Assembly (NCBI RefSeq): GCF_000720485.1
Contig: NZ_JOAX01000005.1
Location: 1-64,000 of the forward strand
Source of the DNA: Streptomyces ochraceiscleroticus
Lineage (GTDB): Bacteria > Actinomycetota > Actinomycetes > Streptomycetales > Streptomycetaceae
Reading direction: 5' to 3'
DNA: 64,000 nucleotides
The translations under genes and the position numbers were made by a program. The notes beneath the pieces were generated by a model. It had not been told where the DNA came from, ran no database searches, and worked only from the letters and a program-made list of their open reading frames with translations. The first letter of the stretch is position 1; each line of letters starts with the position of its first letter. Below are positions 51,664 to 60,710 of this stretch, in pieces.

Positions 51664-53880
51664 GTGACGGTCGTGACCGGACCGAAGACCGTGCCCGGAA
51701 CGAAGCCCCCGCACCGGCGGGTGACACTCGGCCCGTTGGGCAGGCTCGCCGTGGCCGGCCTGCCCGACGACCTGCCCGAAGACACCCGCCGGTTCCTGCT
51801 GCTGGCCGCGGCCGCACAGGAACAGCATCCCGACGGGCCCGGCGCCGACGCGGCCCTCGTCCTGCGGGCCGCCGCGGCCGCCGGGCTCGGCACGGCAGCC
51901 CTGGAACCGGCCGAGACGGCGGGCCTGGTCCGCACCGCGGGGGAGCGGATCCACTTCGACAGCGCGCTGCTGCGCCGGACCCTGTACGAGGCCGTACCTC
52001 TGGCCCGGCGGCGCGCGGCCCACGCACTGCTGGCATCGGCGAGCGCGCCCGACCGGGACCGGCTGCCGGGCCTGCTGCATCGCGCCCTGGCGGCCGAGGG
52101 GCCCGATCCCTGCCTCGCCGGGCGGCTGGCCGACGCGGCGCGGACCGCCGGACCGCACGTCTCCCACGAGGAGCGCGCGGTGGCCCTCGCCGTCGCGGCG
52201 CGCCTCACCGGGCACGGCACCGACCGTGCCACCCGGCTGACCGCGGCGGCCGACCACGCCCGCCTCGCCGGCCGGCCCGACCGGGCGCGCGCCCTGCTCG
52301 CCCCCGTCCACGCGCTGCCCGCCGCGGCACCGGTCCGCGGCCGGGCCCAACTCGTCCACGGACTTCTGTCGTTGCGCGACGGCCCGGTCGCCGACGCCCG
52401 CGAAGAGCTGCTCCTCGCGGCCGGCCTGCTCGGCCCCCACGACGCGGCCGCCTCCCTGACCGCCCGGCTCGCGGCGACGGAGGCGGCCTGGGCGATGGGA
52501 GACGCGGCGGCGTATGTGGAGGCGATCGAGGAGGGCGGGGGAGGCGGCGTTGGCCTTGGCGTCCCGGGAGGCGGGACTGTCGGCGCCCGGGGAGGGGCGG
52601 AGGCCGGTGCTACTGACACGCTCGACGACTACCGGGCCGGGATGGCCGCCGTCCTCAGCGGGCGGCTCGGTGCGGGCGTCGGGCCGCTGCGGCGGCTGCT
52701 CGCGCGCACCGGGCGCGCCGAGGAACCCGAGGTGCTGCTGCGGGCCGGGGTCGCCGCGCTGGTCGTCGGCGACCTCGCGGCGGCCTGCCGGGTCAACGCG
52801 CGCGCCCTCGCGGCCGCCCGCGCGCTGGGCCGCACCACGCTCGTACCGCAGGCCCTGGAGCACCTGGCATACGGGGAGTTGCGCGCAGGGCGGCACCCAC
52901 GGGCCCGCGTCCACGCCGAGGAAGGGCTGCGTACCGCGCACCTCACCGGACAGCGCAACATCGCGGCCCACCAGCACGCGATCCTCGCCCTCGTGGCCTC
53001 CGTCGAGGGTGACGCCGACGCGCTGACCGCCCACTCGGCGGCGGCCGGCGCCGTCGCCGGTCCGCACGGGCTGGTCCAGGTGTCCACGCTCGTCCGCTGG
53101 GCCCTGGCCCGCGCCGACCTGGGCGCCGGCCGGGTGGACGAGGCCGCCGCCCGGCTCGGCCCGCTGGTGCGGCCCGGGCCCCGGCAGGGCCACTTCGCCG
53201 TACGCATGCTGGCCGTGCCCTGCTACATCGAGGCGGTGGTGCAGGCGGGTACGCCCGGCGCGGCGCGTACCGCCGTCGACGAGTTCGCGGTCTGGGCCGC
53301 TCTCGGCGCCGACCCCGCGGCCCCTGCCCAACTGGCCCGCTGCCGCGCCCTGCTCGCGGGAGCCGGAGCGGGAGCAGTGGCCGGAGCGGGGCCCGGAGTC
53401 GGGGCCGAGGGTCGGGACGCGGCCGCGGCCGACGCGTACTTCGAGGCCGCCCGCGCACACCACGAGGACACCACCAACGACTTCGAGCGCGCCCGGACCC
53501 TGCTCCTGCACGGCAAATGGCTGCGGCGCAGACGCCGGCCCGGCCCGGCCAGGGGCCTGCTGCGGGACGCGCTGGTCGCGTTCGAGGGATGCGGGGCGCG
53601 CGCCTGGACCGAGCAGGCCCGCGCCGAACTGCGCGCCACGGGGGAAGCACCGTCCGCCGGCCGCCCGGCCCCGCTCGCCGGCCTCACCCCGCAGCAGCTC
53701 CGGATCGCGCGCTGCGTGGCGGAGGGCGCCACCAACCGCGAGATCGCGCTGCGCCTCTCGGTGAGCCCCCGCACCGTCGACCACCACCTGCGCAACATCT
53801 TCGCGGCCCTGGGCGTACGGTCCCGGGTCGAGCTGGCCCGCCTGGTGGACCGCGCCGATCAGCCCACCGCACCCCTGTAG
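51664..53880 (+). CDS. LuxR-type regulator lacking the ATPase domain (LAL-like)
   Basis: 738 aa. C-terminal LuxR HTH (about 675-730: LTPQQLRIARCVAEGATNREIALRLSVSPRTVDHHLRNIF). The rest is the helical middle region of large ATP-binding LuxR regulators: the LPEDTRRFLLLAAAA segment that normally follows the AAA ATPase lies at about residue 35, so the Walker A/B module (roughly 300 residues) is absent. A Gly-rich insert sits at about 295-320. No good Shine-Dalgarno at this GTG, so the start is uncertain. Confidence 0.8.
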   Translation: MTVVTGPKTVPGTKPPHRRVTLGPLGRLAVAGLPDDLPEDTRRFLLLAAAAQEQHPDGPGADAALVLRAAAAAGLGTAALEPAETAGLVRTAGERIHFDSALLRRTLYEAVPLARRRAAHALLASASAPDRDRLPGLLHRALAAEGPDPCLAGRLADAARTAGPHVSHEERAVALAVAARLTGHGTDRATRLTAAADHARLAGRPDRARALLAPVHALPAAAPVRGRAQLVHGLLSLRDGPVADAREELLLAAGLLGPHDAAASLTARLAATEAAWAMGDAAAYVEAIEEGGGGGVGLGVPGGGTVGARGGAEAGATDTLDDYRAGMAAVLSGRLGAGVGPLRRLLARTGRAEEPEVLLRAGVAALVVGDLAAACRVNARALAAARALGRTTLVPQALEHLAYGELRAGRHPRARVHAEEGLRTAHLTGQRNIAAHQHAILALVASVEGDADALTAHSAAAGAVAGPHGLVQVSTLVRWALARADLGAGRVDEAAARLGPLVRPGPRQGHFAVRMLAVPCYIEAVVQAGTPGAARTAVDEFAVWAALGADPAAPAQLARCRALLAGAGAGAVAGAGPGVGAEGRDAAAADAYFEAARAHHEDTTNDFERARTLLLHGKWLRRRRRPGPARGLLRDALVAFEGCGARAWTEQARAELRATGEAPSAGRPAPLAGLTPQQLRIARCVAEGATNREIALRLSVSPRTVDHHLRNIFAALGVRSRVELARLVDRADQPTAPL

Positions 53881-53933
53881 GCACAGGCCGGGCAGAGGCT
53901 CCTACGCCGCGAACGGGGCGCTCGAGCGGTGTG

Positions 53934-54106
53934 CCCCGACCGGTCGGGGGAGGCCGGCCGGGGCGGCTCGGGTGCGGGTACTGATGACGGTCGCCTCGCG
54001 GCGAAAGGCTCCGTGGGGCTTCAGCCGAACGATCTTCCCCACGGGCAATATGGTGGGCCCGGGGACTCAGTTCCATCAATACCCGCATATATGACAGCAA
54101 TGCGGG
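53934..54106. terminator. Convergent hairpin region after the LuxR and MarR genes
   Basis: The 263-bp gap (53881-54143) contains the palindrome CCCCGACCGGTCGGGG (53934-53949), CCGTGGGG (54011-54018) with CCCCACGG (54037-54044), and CCCGCAT (54082-54088) with ATGCGGG (54100-54106). Likely termination for both converging genes; no gene seen. Confidence 0.5.
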
Positions 54107-54143
54107 CTCGCCCGGTATTCCCTCCCTTGCGGGGAGATTCGGC

Positions 54144-54578
54144 TCACCCGGCAGAGGGCGGGTCCCCCCACGGCATTTCCAGTGCGGCCCGGAGCGCGTC
54201 GACCGTCCTGTGGCCGATCCGCTCGGCCAGCTCCTTCTCCAGCCGCTCCAGTACGAGCAGCGCCCGGCGGTGCGCGCGGGCGCCCTCCGGCGTACGGCGG
54301 ATCAGCCGCTGCCGGGCGGAGCCGGGGTGGGGTGCCTGCTCCAGCAGGCCGGCGGCGACCAGGCTGTGCACCGCCTGGTGGGCGGTCTGCCGGGTGACGC
54401 CCATCCGGCGGGCCAGCTCGGACACGGTCGTGCCCTCCTCGTCCAGCACGGCGAAGAGCTGGAGCTGGGTGGGGGAGACGGGCGGCGTGCCGTCGTCGTC
54501 CATGGCCGTCAGCAGGGCCTGGTCGAACCAGGTGCGGGCCTCGCCGAGGAGCTGGGGGAGGTTGCGGTGGAGGTTCAT
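54144..54578 (-). CDS. MarR family transcriptional regulator
   Basis: 144 aa. Winged HTH: VSPTQLQLFAVLDEEGTTVSELARRMGVTRQTAHQAVHSLVAAGLLEQ and wing RQRLIRRTPEG. Divergent from queD across 72 bp that hold two strong palindromes, so it most probably represses queD and itself and is relieved by a flavonoid. ATG at 54576-54578. Confidence 0.9.
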   Translation of the reverse strand: MNLHRNLPQLLGEARTWFDQALLTAMDDDGTPPVSPTQLQLFAVLDEEGTTVSELARRMGVTRQTAHQAVHSLVAAGLLEQAPHPGSARQRLIRRTPEGARAHRRALLVLERLEKELAERIGHRTVDALRAALEMPWGDPPSAG

Positions 54579-54580
54579 TG

Positions 54581-54623
54581 ATGTCAGGCTACCTGACGTA
54601 GTAGATGTCAGGCTGCCTGACAT
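54581..54623. promoter_or_regulatory. Two MarR operators between marR and queD
   Basis: ATGTCAGGC-T-GCCTGACAT (54605-54623) is a perfect 19-bp palindrome. A second, weaker copy, GTCAGG-CTA-CCTGAC (54583-54597), is centred 24 bp away. Two copies of one dyad in a short divergent promoter region are strong evidence of a regulated switch. Confidence 0.8.
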
Positions 54624-54650
54624 GAATGCCGTACGCCTCCGGGAGAGTCG

Positions 54651-55208
54651 ATGACCTTTGAGTACGCCACCCGCTACCGGCGCGCCTCGCGCATCCCCGC
54701 CGAACCGGGCAAGCCCTACTTCATCGAGAAGGGTGAGGGCGACCGCGCGCACCTGTTCGGCGACCTGATCACCATCTACACGGGCGGCGAGCAGACCGAG
54801 AACACCTTCAACTTCTTCACGGTCGAGGGCCCCAAGGGCGACATCATCCCGGCCCATGTGCACGCCGACACCCACGAGGTCTTCTACATCACCGCGGGCG
54901 CCGTCCGGCTGTTCGTGGCGGACACCGAGGGTGAGCAGCAGGAGAAGCTGCTGACCACCGGCGACTTCGGCTTCGTACCGAAGAACTGCACGCACGCCTA
55001 CCGCATGGAGCGCCACCACAGCCAGGTCGTCGGCGTCGCGGCAGGCCCCGGCGGCACCTTCGAGCGGTTCTTCGAGAACCTCGGCGCGCCCGCCGAGCAG
55101 ATGGGTCTGCCGCACGAGCCCGTGATCCCCGCGCCCGAGAAGTTCGGCACCGTACCGCAGGAGTTCGACGTCCGGTTCCTGCCCGACCACCAGTGGCGCA
55201 CCCGGTGA
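54651..55208 (+). CDS. queD: Quercetin 2,3-dioxygenase QueD (monocupin)
   Basis: 185 aa single-cupin protein. Metal ligands His69, His71, Glu76 (PAHVHADTHEVFYITAG) and His115 (CTHAYRM) match the known Streptomyces quercetinase, which uses nickel or cobalt to open the central ring of flavonols and release carbon monoxide. GGGAG before the ATG. Coupled by GTGA overlap to an esterase gene, which could hydrolyse the depside product. Confidence 0.92.
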   Translation: MTFEYATRYRRASRIPAEPGKPYFIEKGEGDRAHLFGDLITIYTGGEQTENTFNFFTVEGPKGDIIPAHVHADTHEVFYITAGAVRLFVADTEGEQQEKLLTTGDFGFVPKNCTHAYRMERHHSQVVGVAAGPGGTFERFFENLGAPAEQMGLPHEPVIPAPEKFGTVPQEFDVRFLPDHQWRTR

Positions 55209-56092
55209 GCGCCGCGCTGCGCGCGCTGATCGCGGCGCCCGCGCCCGAGGCCGCCCCGCTGCCGCCCGCCGCGCACTGTGCCCCCGGCGTCCGGCTGCTG
55301 CGCGGCGTCCCCTATGCCGTACCGGCGGGCGCTCGCCCCCTGGAGCTGGACCTGTGGCTGCCCGAAGAGCCGGCCGGCGGTCCGGTGCCGCTGGTGCTGT
55401 ACGTGCACGGCGGAGCCTGGCGCATCGGCCGGCGGGACGACATGGGGATGCGGCTGAGGGACTGGGAGCCCGGCCCCTTCGCCCGCATCGCCGCCGCCGG
55501 CATCGCGGTCGCCTGCGCCGACTACCGCCTCTCCGGCGAGGCGCACTTCCCCGCGCTCCTGGACGACCTGCGCGCCGCCCTGCGCTGGCTCGCGCTGCGC
55601 GCCGGCGAGCTGGGCATCGACACCGCGCGGACGGTGGTGTGGGGCGAGTCCGCCGGCGGCCACCTCGCCTCCCTCCTCGCCCTCACCGGCCCGTCCCCGG
55701 GGCAGCCCGCCCCGGCCGGCGCCGTCATCTGGTACGGCCCGAGCGATCTGACCACCGCGCGCGGCGGCTGGGACCCGCACGACGCGGCCACGCCCGAAGC
55801 CGCGCTCCTGGGTGCGGCGCCCGCCACCGTGCCCGACCTCGCCCGCGCGGCCAGCCCCGTCACGCACGCCCACGCGGATGCCCCGCCCTTCCTGCTGGTG
55901 CACGGCGATCGGGACACCATGGTGGCGGGCGGTCACAGTCACGCCCTCGCCGCCCGTCTGGAGGCGGCCGGCGCACCGGTCGACCTGTGGACGGTGCCTG
56001 GCGCTGACCACGGCTGGTACGGAGTGTCCGACGAGCAGGTGACGGAGATCTTCACCCGCTCGCTGGCCTTCGTGGAGCGGCTGGTGAGCTGA
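55205..56092 (+). CDS. Alpha/beta hydrolase (HSL/BD-FAE-like esterase)
   Basis: 295 aa. Oxyanion motif YVHGGAWRIG, nucleophile GESAGGH, Asp in HGDRDTM and His in DHGWYG. No signal peptide. Translationally coupled to queD, suggesting it acts on the quercetinase product, a phenolic ester (depside); this is inferred from context. Confidence 0.88.
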   Translation: MSAALRALIAAPAPEAAPLPPAAHCAPGVRLLRGVPYAVPAGARPLELDLWLPEEPAGGPVPLVLYVHGGAWRIGRRDDMGMRLRDWEPGPFARIAAAGIAVACADYRLSGEAHFPALLDDLRAALRWLALRAGELGIDTARTVVWGESAGGHLASLLALTGPSPGQPAPAGAVIWYGPSDLTTARGGWDPHDAATPEAALLGAAPATVPDLARAASPVTHAHADAPPFLLVHGDRDTMVAGGHSHALAARLEAAGAPVDLWTVPGADHGWYGVSDEQVTEIFTRSLAFVERLVS

Positions 56093-56125
56093 GTATTGCC
56101 GGGCCCGCTGAGCCGGCGCGTGGCC

Positions 56126-56623
56126 TCACGGGTGCCGGCTGTCGCGGGCCGGCCGTACCGTGAATCCGCCCTGGCCGTCGAACCGCACCTCCAGTACGGC
56201 GTCGAACCCGTCCGCCGGCGACGGCCTGCGCAGCCGCCGCCAGGTGGCGCGGACACCGACGTCGGGGACGCGGGCCCGGCCCTCCCGCGCGGCGTTGCGG
56301 CGCAGGGAACCCGCGAGGTCAGGGGGGAACCAGTACGCCGTCACCGGCGCACCGTACGCGTGGCCCATGGCGATCAGCGGATCCCACTCCTCCGGCGTCG
56401 GATTGGTGTTGTCCACCGCCACCGGGCGTCCGGCGGCCAGCGCCTCCGCCACCAGGCGCATCTGCCGTGCCTGCTTGTTCCGCGCCGAGCGGGGAAAGCG
56501 GTCCTTGCTCACCAGGGCGTGCCGGGCGGCAAGGTGCTGCTCGTAGAAGGTGGTCTTCCCGGACCCCTGGAGCCCGACGAGCACGGACAGGACCGGCCCC
56601 GGTCCCGTACTTTCCGGTGGCAT
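56126..56623 (-). CDS. Polynucleotide-kinase-like P-loop ATPase
   Basis: 165 aa. Walker A GLQGSGKTT near residue 20, LVSKDRFPRS, and VDNTNPTPEEW, the pattern of small kinases related to T4 polynucleotide kinase and 2',3'-cyclic phosphodiesterase families. Substrate unknown. AGGAGG on the coding strand lies 10 nt before the ATG at 56623, favouring it over the GTG at 56632. Confidence 0.85.
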   Translation of the reverse strand: MPPESTGPGPVLSVLVGLQGSGKTTFYEQHLAARHALVSKDRFPRSARNKQARQMRLVAEALAAGRPVAVDNTNPTPEEWDPLIAMGHAYGAPVTAYWFPPDLAGSLRRNAAREGRARVPDVGVRATWRRLRRPSPADGFDAVLEVRFDGQGGFTVRPARDSRHP

Positions 56624-56694
56624 CCGCTGCACACCTCCTGACGCTTCGATCCGGACCGTCCGGCACCTTCATGGTGCAGGACGGTCCGGGCGCG

Positions 56695-57741
56695 TCACAC
56701 CGCGCCGGGCGGTGTGGCGGCCAGCCGCAGCATGACCTTGCTGCTGCCGCTCGTCCGGTCGGCGGCGACGGCCAGCGCCTCGGCCGCCCGGTCGATGCCG
56801 AAGCGGTGACTGATGACCGGCGACACGTCCAGGCCCTGGTGCATGGCGAGGAGCGCGTCGTCGATCTCCTCGACGAAGCGGTACGAGCCGATCCAGGTGA
56901 TCTCCCGCGTGACGAGGTCCCCGAGCGCCGCGGGGACGGCCGCGCCGGGGAGGTTGCCGACCTGGACGACGGTGCCGCCGCGCGCGGTCGCGTGCAGGAC
57001 CGGCCCGAGTGCGGCCGCCGCGCCCGAAGCCTCGAAGACCAGCTCGACGTCCTCCGGGAGGGCCGCGCCGCTGCTGAGGTCGACCGTCTCGTCCGCGCCC
57101 ATGGCCCGCGCGACGGAGAGCGACGCGGCGGAGAGGTCGGCGGCGAGCACAGTGGCGGCCCCGCGGTGCTTCGCGGCGGCCACCACCAGGGCCCCGATCG
57201 GCCCCGCGCCGTTGACCAGTACCGTCTTCCCGCGTACGTCCCCGGCGCGGTGCACGGCGTGCATCGCCACCGCGAGCGGCTCGGCGAGGGCGCCGTGTTC
57301 GGTGGTCACGTTCTCCGGGAGCGGCCGGATCTGCCCGGCGCGGACCACGCGGTACTCGCTGAACCCGCCGTCGGTGTGCGGGTGGAGGGCGGCCGAACCG
57401 AAGTAGCGGACGCAGGGGTGGAGGTTGGTGCGGCCGGCGAGCCGGTCGGGCAGCGGCTCGTCACCGACCGGTGTCGCCGGGTGGACGGTGACCGGCTGAC
57501 CCTCCGTCAGGCCGGTGACGCCCTTGCCGAGGGCGGCGATCCGGCCGGCCACCTCGTGCCCGAGGACCAGCGGGTCCTTGAGTACGGCCGTACCGGTCCC
57601 GCCGTGCTTCCAGTAGCCCACGTCGGAGCCGCAGATGCCGCCCCACTCCATGGCGAGCAGTACCTCTCCCGCGCCCGGTACCGGGTCCGGGCGTTCGTCG
57701 ACCCGGAGGTCACCGGTACCGTGCACGACAACCGACTTCAT
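56695..57741 (-). CDS. L-idonate 5-dehydrogenase-like zinc alcohol dehydrogenase
   Basis: 348 aa medium-chain dehydrogenase. Catalytic zinc ligands Cys37 (GGICGSD), His62 and Glu63 (GHE); NAD-binding VLVNGAGPIGALVV. The four-cysteine structural zinc site is absent. Resembles idonate/RspB-type dehydrogenases and ends an operon with an RspA-type dehydratase, as in E. coli rspAB. ATGA overlap with the transporter gene. Confidence 0.85.
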   Translation of the reverse strand: MKSVVVHGTGDLRVDERPDPVPGAGEVLLAMEWGGICGSDVGYWKHGGTGTAVLKDPLVLGHEVAGRIAALGKGVTGLTEGQPVTVHPATPVGDEPLPDRLAGRTNLHPCVRYFGSAALHPHTDGGFSEYRVVRAGQIRPLPENVTTEHGALAEPLAVAMHAVHRAGDVRGKTVLVNGAGPIGALVVAAAKHRGAATVLAADLSAASLSVARAMGADETVDLSSGAALPEDVELVFEASGAAAALGPVLHATARGGTVVQVGNLPGAAVPAALGDLVTREITWIGSYRFVEEIDDALLAMHQGLDVSPVISHRFGIDRAAEALAVAADRTSGSSKVMLRLAATPPGAV

Positions 57742-59135
57742 ATCGCGTCCTCCAGACGCACCAGGTCACGCCCGCGCGATTCGGGGGCGAGGACGACGGA
57801 CACCAGGGTGATGAGCGAGTAGCCGACCAGCATCGCCGCGATCGGCCACCAGCTTCCGGTGACGGCGGTGAGGGTGGCCGCGACGACCGGGCCGATAGCG
57901 GTGGCGAGGATGCCGCCGATCTCCTTGGCCAGCGCGAGCTGGGTGAACCGGGTCCGCGCGCCGAACAGTTCGGCCATCGTGACGCTCTCCAGCGAGAAGA
58001 GGCCGAGGACGCCGACGTTGAGCCCGACGATCATGCCGACCGTCACCCCGGCCGTGGTGCCCGAGGCGATGAGGAACATCACCGGGAAGGCGAGGAGCAC
58101 GGTCAGCACGGTGAGAGCCAGGTAGACCGGGCGGCGGCCGAAGCGGTCGCCGAGCAGGCCGACCAGCGGCACGGTGAGGAAGCCCAGCAGCGAGCCGTAC
58201 ACGATGGCGTCGGTCGGGACGGACCGGTCGGCGCCCAGCGTGGTGGCGATATAGCCGACGAGGAACGTCTGCACCAGGCCGGAGTTGCCGGCCTGCCCGA
58301 ACCGCAGCCCGAGCGCGAGGAAGAACGCCTTGCCCTTGCGCTGCCGCAGACCGGCCTCGATGACGCTCTCGCGCTCCGGCTCGACGGCCTTGTCCGCCAC
58401 CGCCGCGGCGGCCTCGGTGCGGGACATGGCCACCCCGTCCACGACGTCGGGCCGCTCCTCGAAGACCGGGCTCTCCTTGAGGTTCCGGCGCAGCCAGACT
58501 GCGAAGATCATGAGCGCGAAGCTCAGCAGGAAGGGCAGTCGCCAGCCCCAGGTGATCAGTTGGTCCTCGCTGAGCACGGCGAGCAGCACCGCCCACAGAC
58601 CGGAGGCCGCCAGGGTGCCGGAGTTGGTGCCGAGGGAGACCAGGGAGGAGATCAGTCCGCGGCGCTTTGCGGGCGCGTACTCGGCGAGCATGACCGTGGC
58701 CCCGGCGATCTCGGCGCCCGCGCCGAAGCCCTGGACGAGCCGCAGGACGACCAGCAGGATCGGGGCGAGGATGCCGATCATGCTGTACGGCGGCAGTACG
58801 CCGATCAGCGTGGTCGACGCGCCCATCAGCAAAATGGTGAGGAAGAGGACCTTCTTGCGGCCGATGCGGTCGCCCATCCGCCCGAAGTACAGGGCGCCGG
58901 CGAGCCGGGCGACGTAGCCGACCCCGTAGGTCGCCATGGCGGCGATCAGCCCGATCGCGGGACTGACATCGGGGAAGAAGATCTTGTTGAAGACGATGGC
59001 GGCCGCCAGCGAGTAGAGCTGGAAGTCCATGAACTCCATGGCCGTGCCGAGCCAGCCGGAGACGGCCGCTCTGGTGAGGTCGCGCGTCGTTCTTGCGACG
59101 GTGCCGTCCGGCTCCGCCTGTGTGGTGTCCGTCAT
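57738..59135 (-). CDS. MFS transporter, metabolite:H+ symporter type
   Basis: 465 aa, 12 helices. Loop motif GRMGDRIGRKKVLF between helices 2 and 3, GFGAGAEIAGATVML in helix 4-5, and a repeat GLLGDRFGRRPVYL after helix 8. A hydrophilic loop of about 60 residues joins the halves. Family members carry organic or sugar acids. Context points to a hexuronate or aldonate substrate. Follows the UxuB-type gene by 75 bp. Confidence 0.88.
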   Translation of the reverse strand: MTDTTQAEPDGTVARTTRDLTRAAVSGWLGTAMEFMDFQLYSLAAAIVFNKIFFPDVSPAIGLIAAMATYGVGYVARLAGALYFGRMGDRIGRKKVLFLTILLMGASTTLIGVLPPYSMIGILAPILLVVLRLVQGFGAGAEIAGATVMLAEYAPAKRRGLISSLVSLGTNSGTLAASGLWAVLLAVLSEDQLITWGWRLPFLLSFALMIFAVWLRRNLKESPVFEERPDVVDGVAMSRTEAAAAVADKAVEPERESVIEAGLRQRKGKAFFLALGLRFGQAGNSGLVQTFLVGYIATTLGADRSVPTDAIVYGSLLGFLTVPLVGLLGDRFGRRPVYLALTVLTVLLAFPVMFLIASGTTAGVTVGMIVGLNVGVLGLFSLESVTMAELFGARTRFTQLALAKEIGGILATAIGPVVAATLTAVTGSWWPIAAMLVGYSLITLVSVVLAPESRGRDLVRLEDAI

Positions 59136-59210
59136 GGGTGAACTCCGTTGTTCTCCGACTGCTCTGAGGGGGTGCGGGAGTGAAGTGGCGCGGGGTTCCG
59201 GGGCGGGCGT

Positions 59211-60710
59211 TCAGACCTCGATCCGGCCGGCCCGCAGCGCGGGGAGCCGTGCGGCGACGGCGGCGACGAGCGTGCTGTCCCCGGCCAGGGTTGCCGCGCC
59301 GAGGACACGCAGCAGCCGGCGGACCGCGTCCGCGTCGTCCGGTGCCTCGTGCCAGCAGCGGCCCAGGGCGGCTGCCGCGGGATCGGTCGTACCGAAGAGC
59401 TGCCCGCCGTCGTCGGCGGGGCGGGTGGCGTTCGCCCAGGCCGCGAGGGCCAGTTCGAGCACCGGGGTGGCGGTGGCGGCGGCGCGCAGCGTGCGCAGCG
59501 CGTCGAGCCACCGCTCCGGGATCTTCAGGGACCCGTCGGAGCCGATCTGCCGGAGCAGGTGCCGCACACCGGGGTTGCGGAACCGCTCGACCAGGTCCTC
59601 CGCGTAGGCCGCCGGGTCGGGACCGCCCGCGGGCAGCGTCGGGGCGACCTCGGCGCACAGGGCACGGACGAGGCGCTCGCCCCAGCCGGTCGCCAGCGCG
59701 TCCGCGATCGTCGTGCATCCCGCCGCGGCGCCGAGGTAGGCCAGCGCCGAGTGGGCGCCGTTCAGCAGCCGCAACTTGGTGAGCTGGTACGGCACGACGT
59801 CCGGGACGAACAGCGCGCCGTCCAGCTCCCACGGCGGCCGTAGCCCGGTGAAGGAGTCCTCCAGTACCCACTGGCGGTACGGCTCGCCGACGACCGGCAG
59901 CGCGTCGTGCACGCCGAGCGCCGAGTGGGCCGCGCGCAGGTCCGCTTCGGTGGTCGCGGGCACGATGCGGTCCACGATGGTCGAGGGGAAGGCGACCGAG
60001 GCCGCCATCCAGTCCAGTACGGCCTGCCGGTCCGGCCACGGCGCGGCCTCGACGAAGTCCCGTACGACACGGCCGAGCGCGGCGCCGTTGGCGGCCATGT
60101 TGTCGCAGGAGACGACGGTGACCGGGGCGCCGCCCGCGCGCATCCGCGCGGCGAGCCCGGCGGCGAGCCGCCCTACGACGGTGCTGAGCGGGCCCGTGGC
60201 CGCCGCCGCGAGGTCGGCGGCGATCTCCGGCGCCGCGATGTCCAGCGCACCCGTGTCGGGTCGGCGGTAGTAGCCCTTCTCGGTGATCGTCAGGGTCACC
60301 ACGGACACCTCGGGGTCGGCGAGCAGCGCGTCGACCCGGGCGGCGTCCGGACCCATCCCCAGCGCCTCGACGACCGACCCGACGGCCCGGGTCACGGTGT
60401 CCGCCGCGCGCAGCTCGGTCAGCGAGTACAGGCATTCCTGGGCCCGCAGTGCTGCCGCGGTCCGGGCCGAGCGCGGGGCCACGACGGCGATGCCCCACGG
60501 CTCACCGGAGCGTGCGGCGGCGTTCTCGGTGTAGACGGCCTGGTGGGCGCGGTGGAAGGCGCCGAGGCCGAAGTGGACGATGCGGGGGCGCAGCTCGCGG
60601 GGGTCGACGGCCGGGCGCAGCTCGGGCGCGATCCGATCGAGCGCGGCCAGGCTCAGCGAAGACGAAGACGAAGACGAAGATGACGACGAAGGCGTGGTCA
60701 CGGCGCTCAC
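59211..60710 (-). CDS. Mannitol dehydrogenase / fructuronate reductase family enzyme
   Basis: 499 aa. Rossmann start [41 protein letters not shown], and the polyol-dehydrogenase lysine motif [16 protein letters not shown]. UxuB-type fructuronate to mannonate conversion fits the coupled mannonate-dehydratase-like gene. Residues 8-18 are a poly-Ser run from a TCG/TCT repeat. GTG start overlaps the previous stop (GTGA). Confidence 0.88.
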   Translation of the reverse strand: MSAVTTPSSSSSSSSSSSLSLAALDRIAPELRPAVDPRELRPRIVHFGLGAFHRAHQAVYTENAAARSGEPWGIAVVAPRSARTAAALRAQECLYSLTELRAADTVTRAVGSVVEALGMGPDAARVDALLADPEVSVVTLTITEKGYYRRPDTGALDIAAPEIAADLAAAATGPLSTVVGRLAAGLAARMRAGGAPVTVVSCDNMAANGAALGRVVRDFVEAAPWPDRQAVLDWMAASVAFPSTIVDRIVPATTEADLRAAHSALGVHDALPVVGEPYRQWVLEDSFTGLRPPWELDGALFVPDVVPYQLTKLRLLNGAHSALAYLGAAAGCTTIADALATGWGERLVRALCAEVAPTLPAGGPDPAAYAEDLVERFRNPGVRHLLRQIGSDGSLKIPERWLDALRTLRAAATATPVLELALAAWANATRPADDGGQLFGTTDPAAAALGRCWHEAPDDADAVRRLLRVLGAATLAGDSTLVAAVAARLPALRAGRIEV

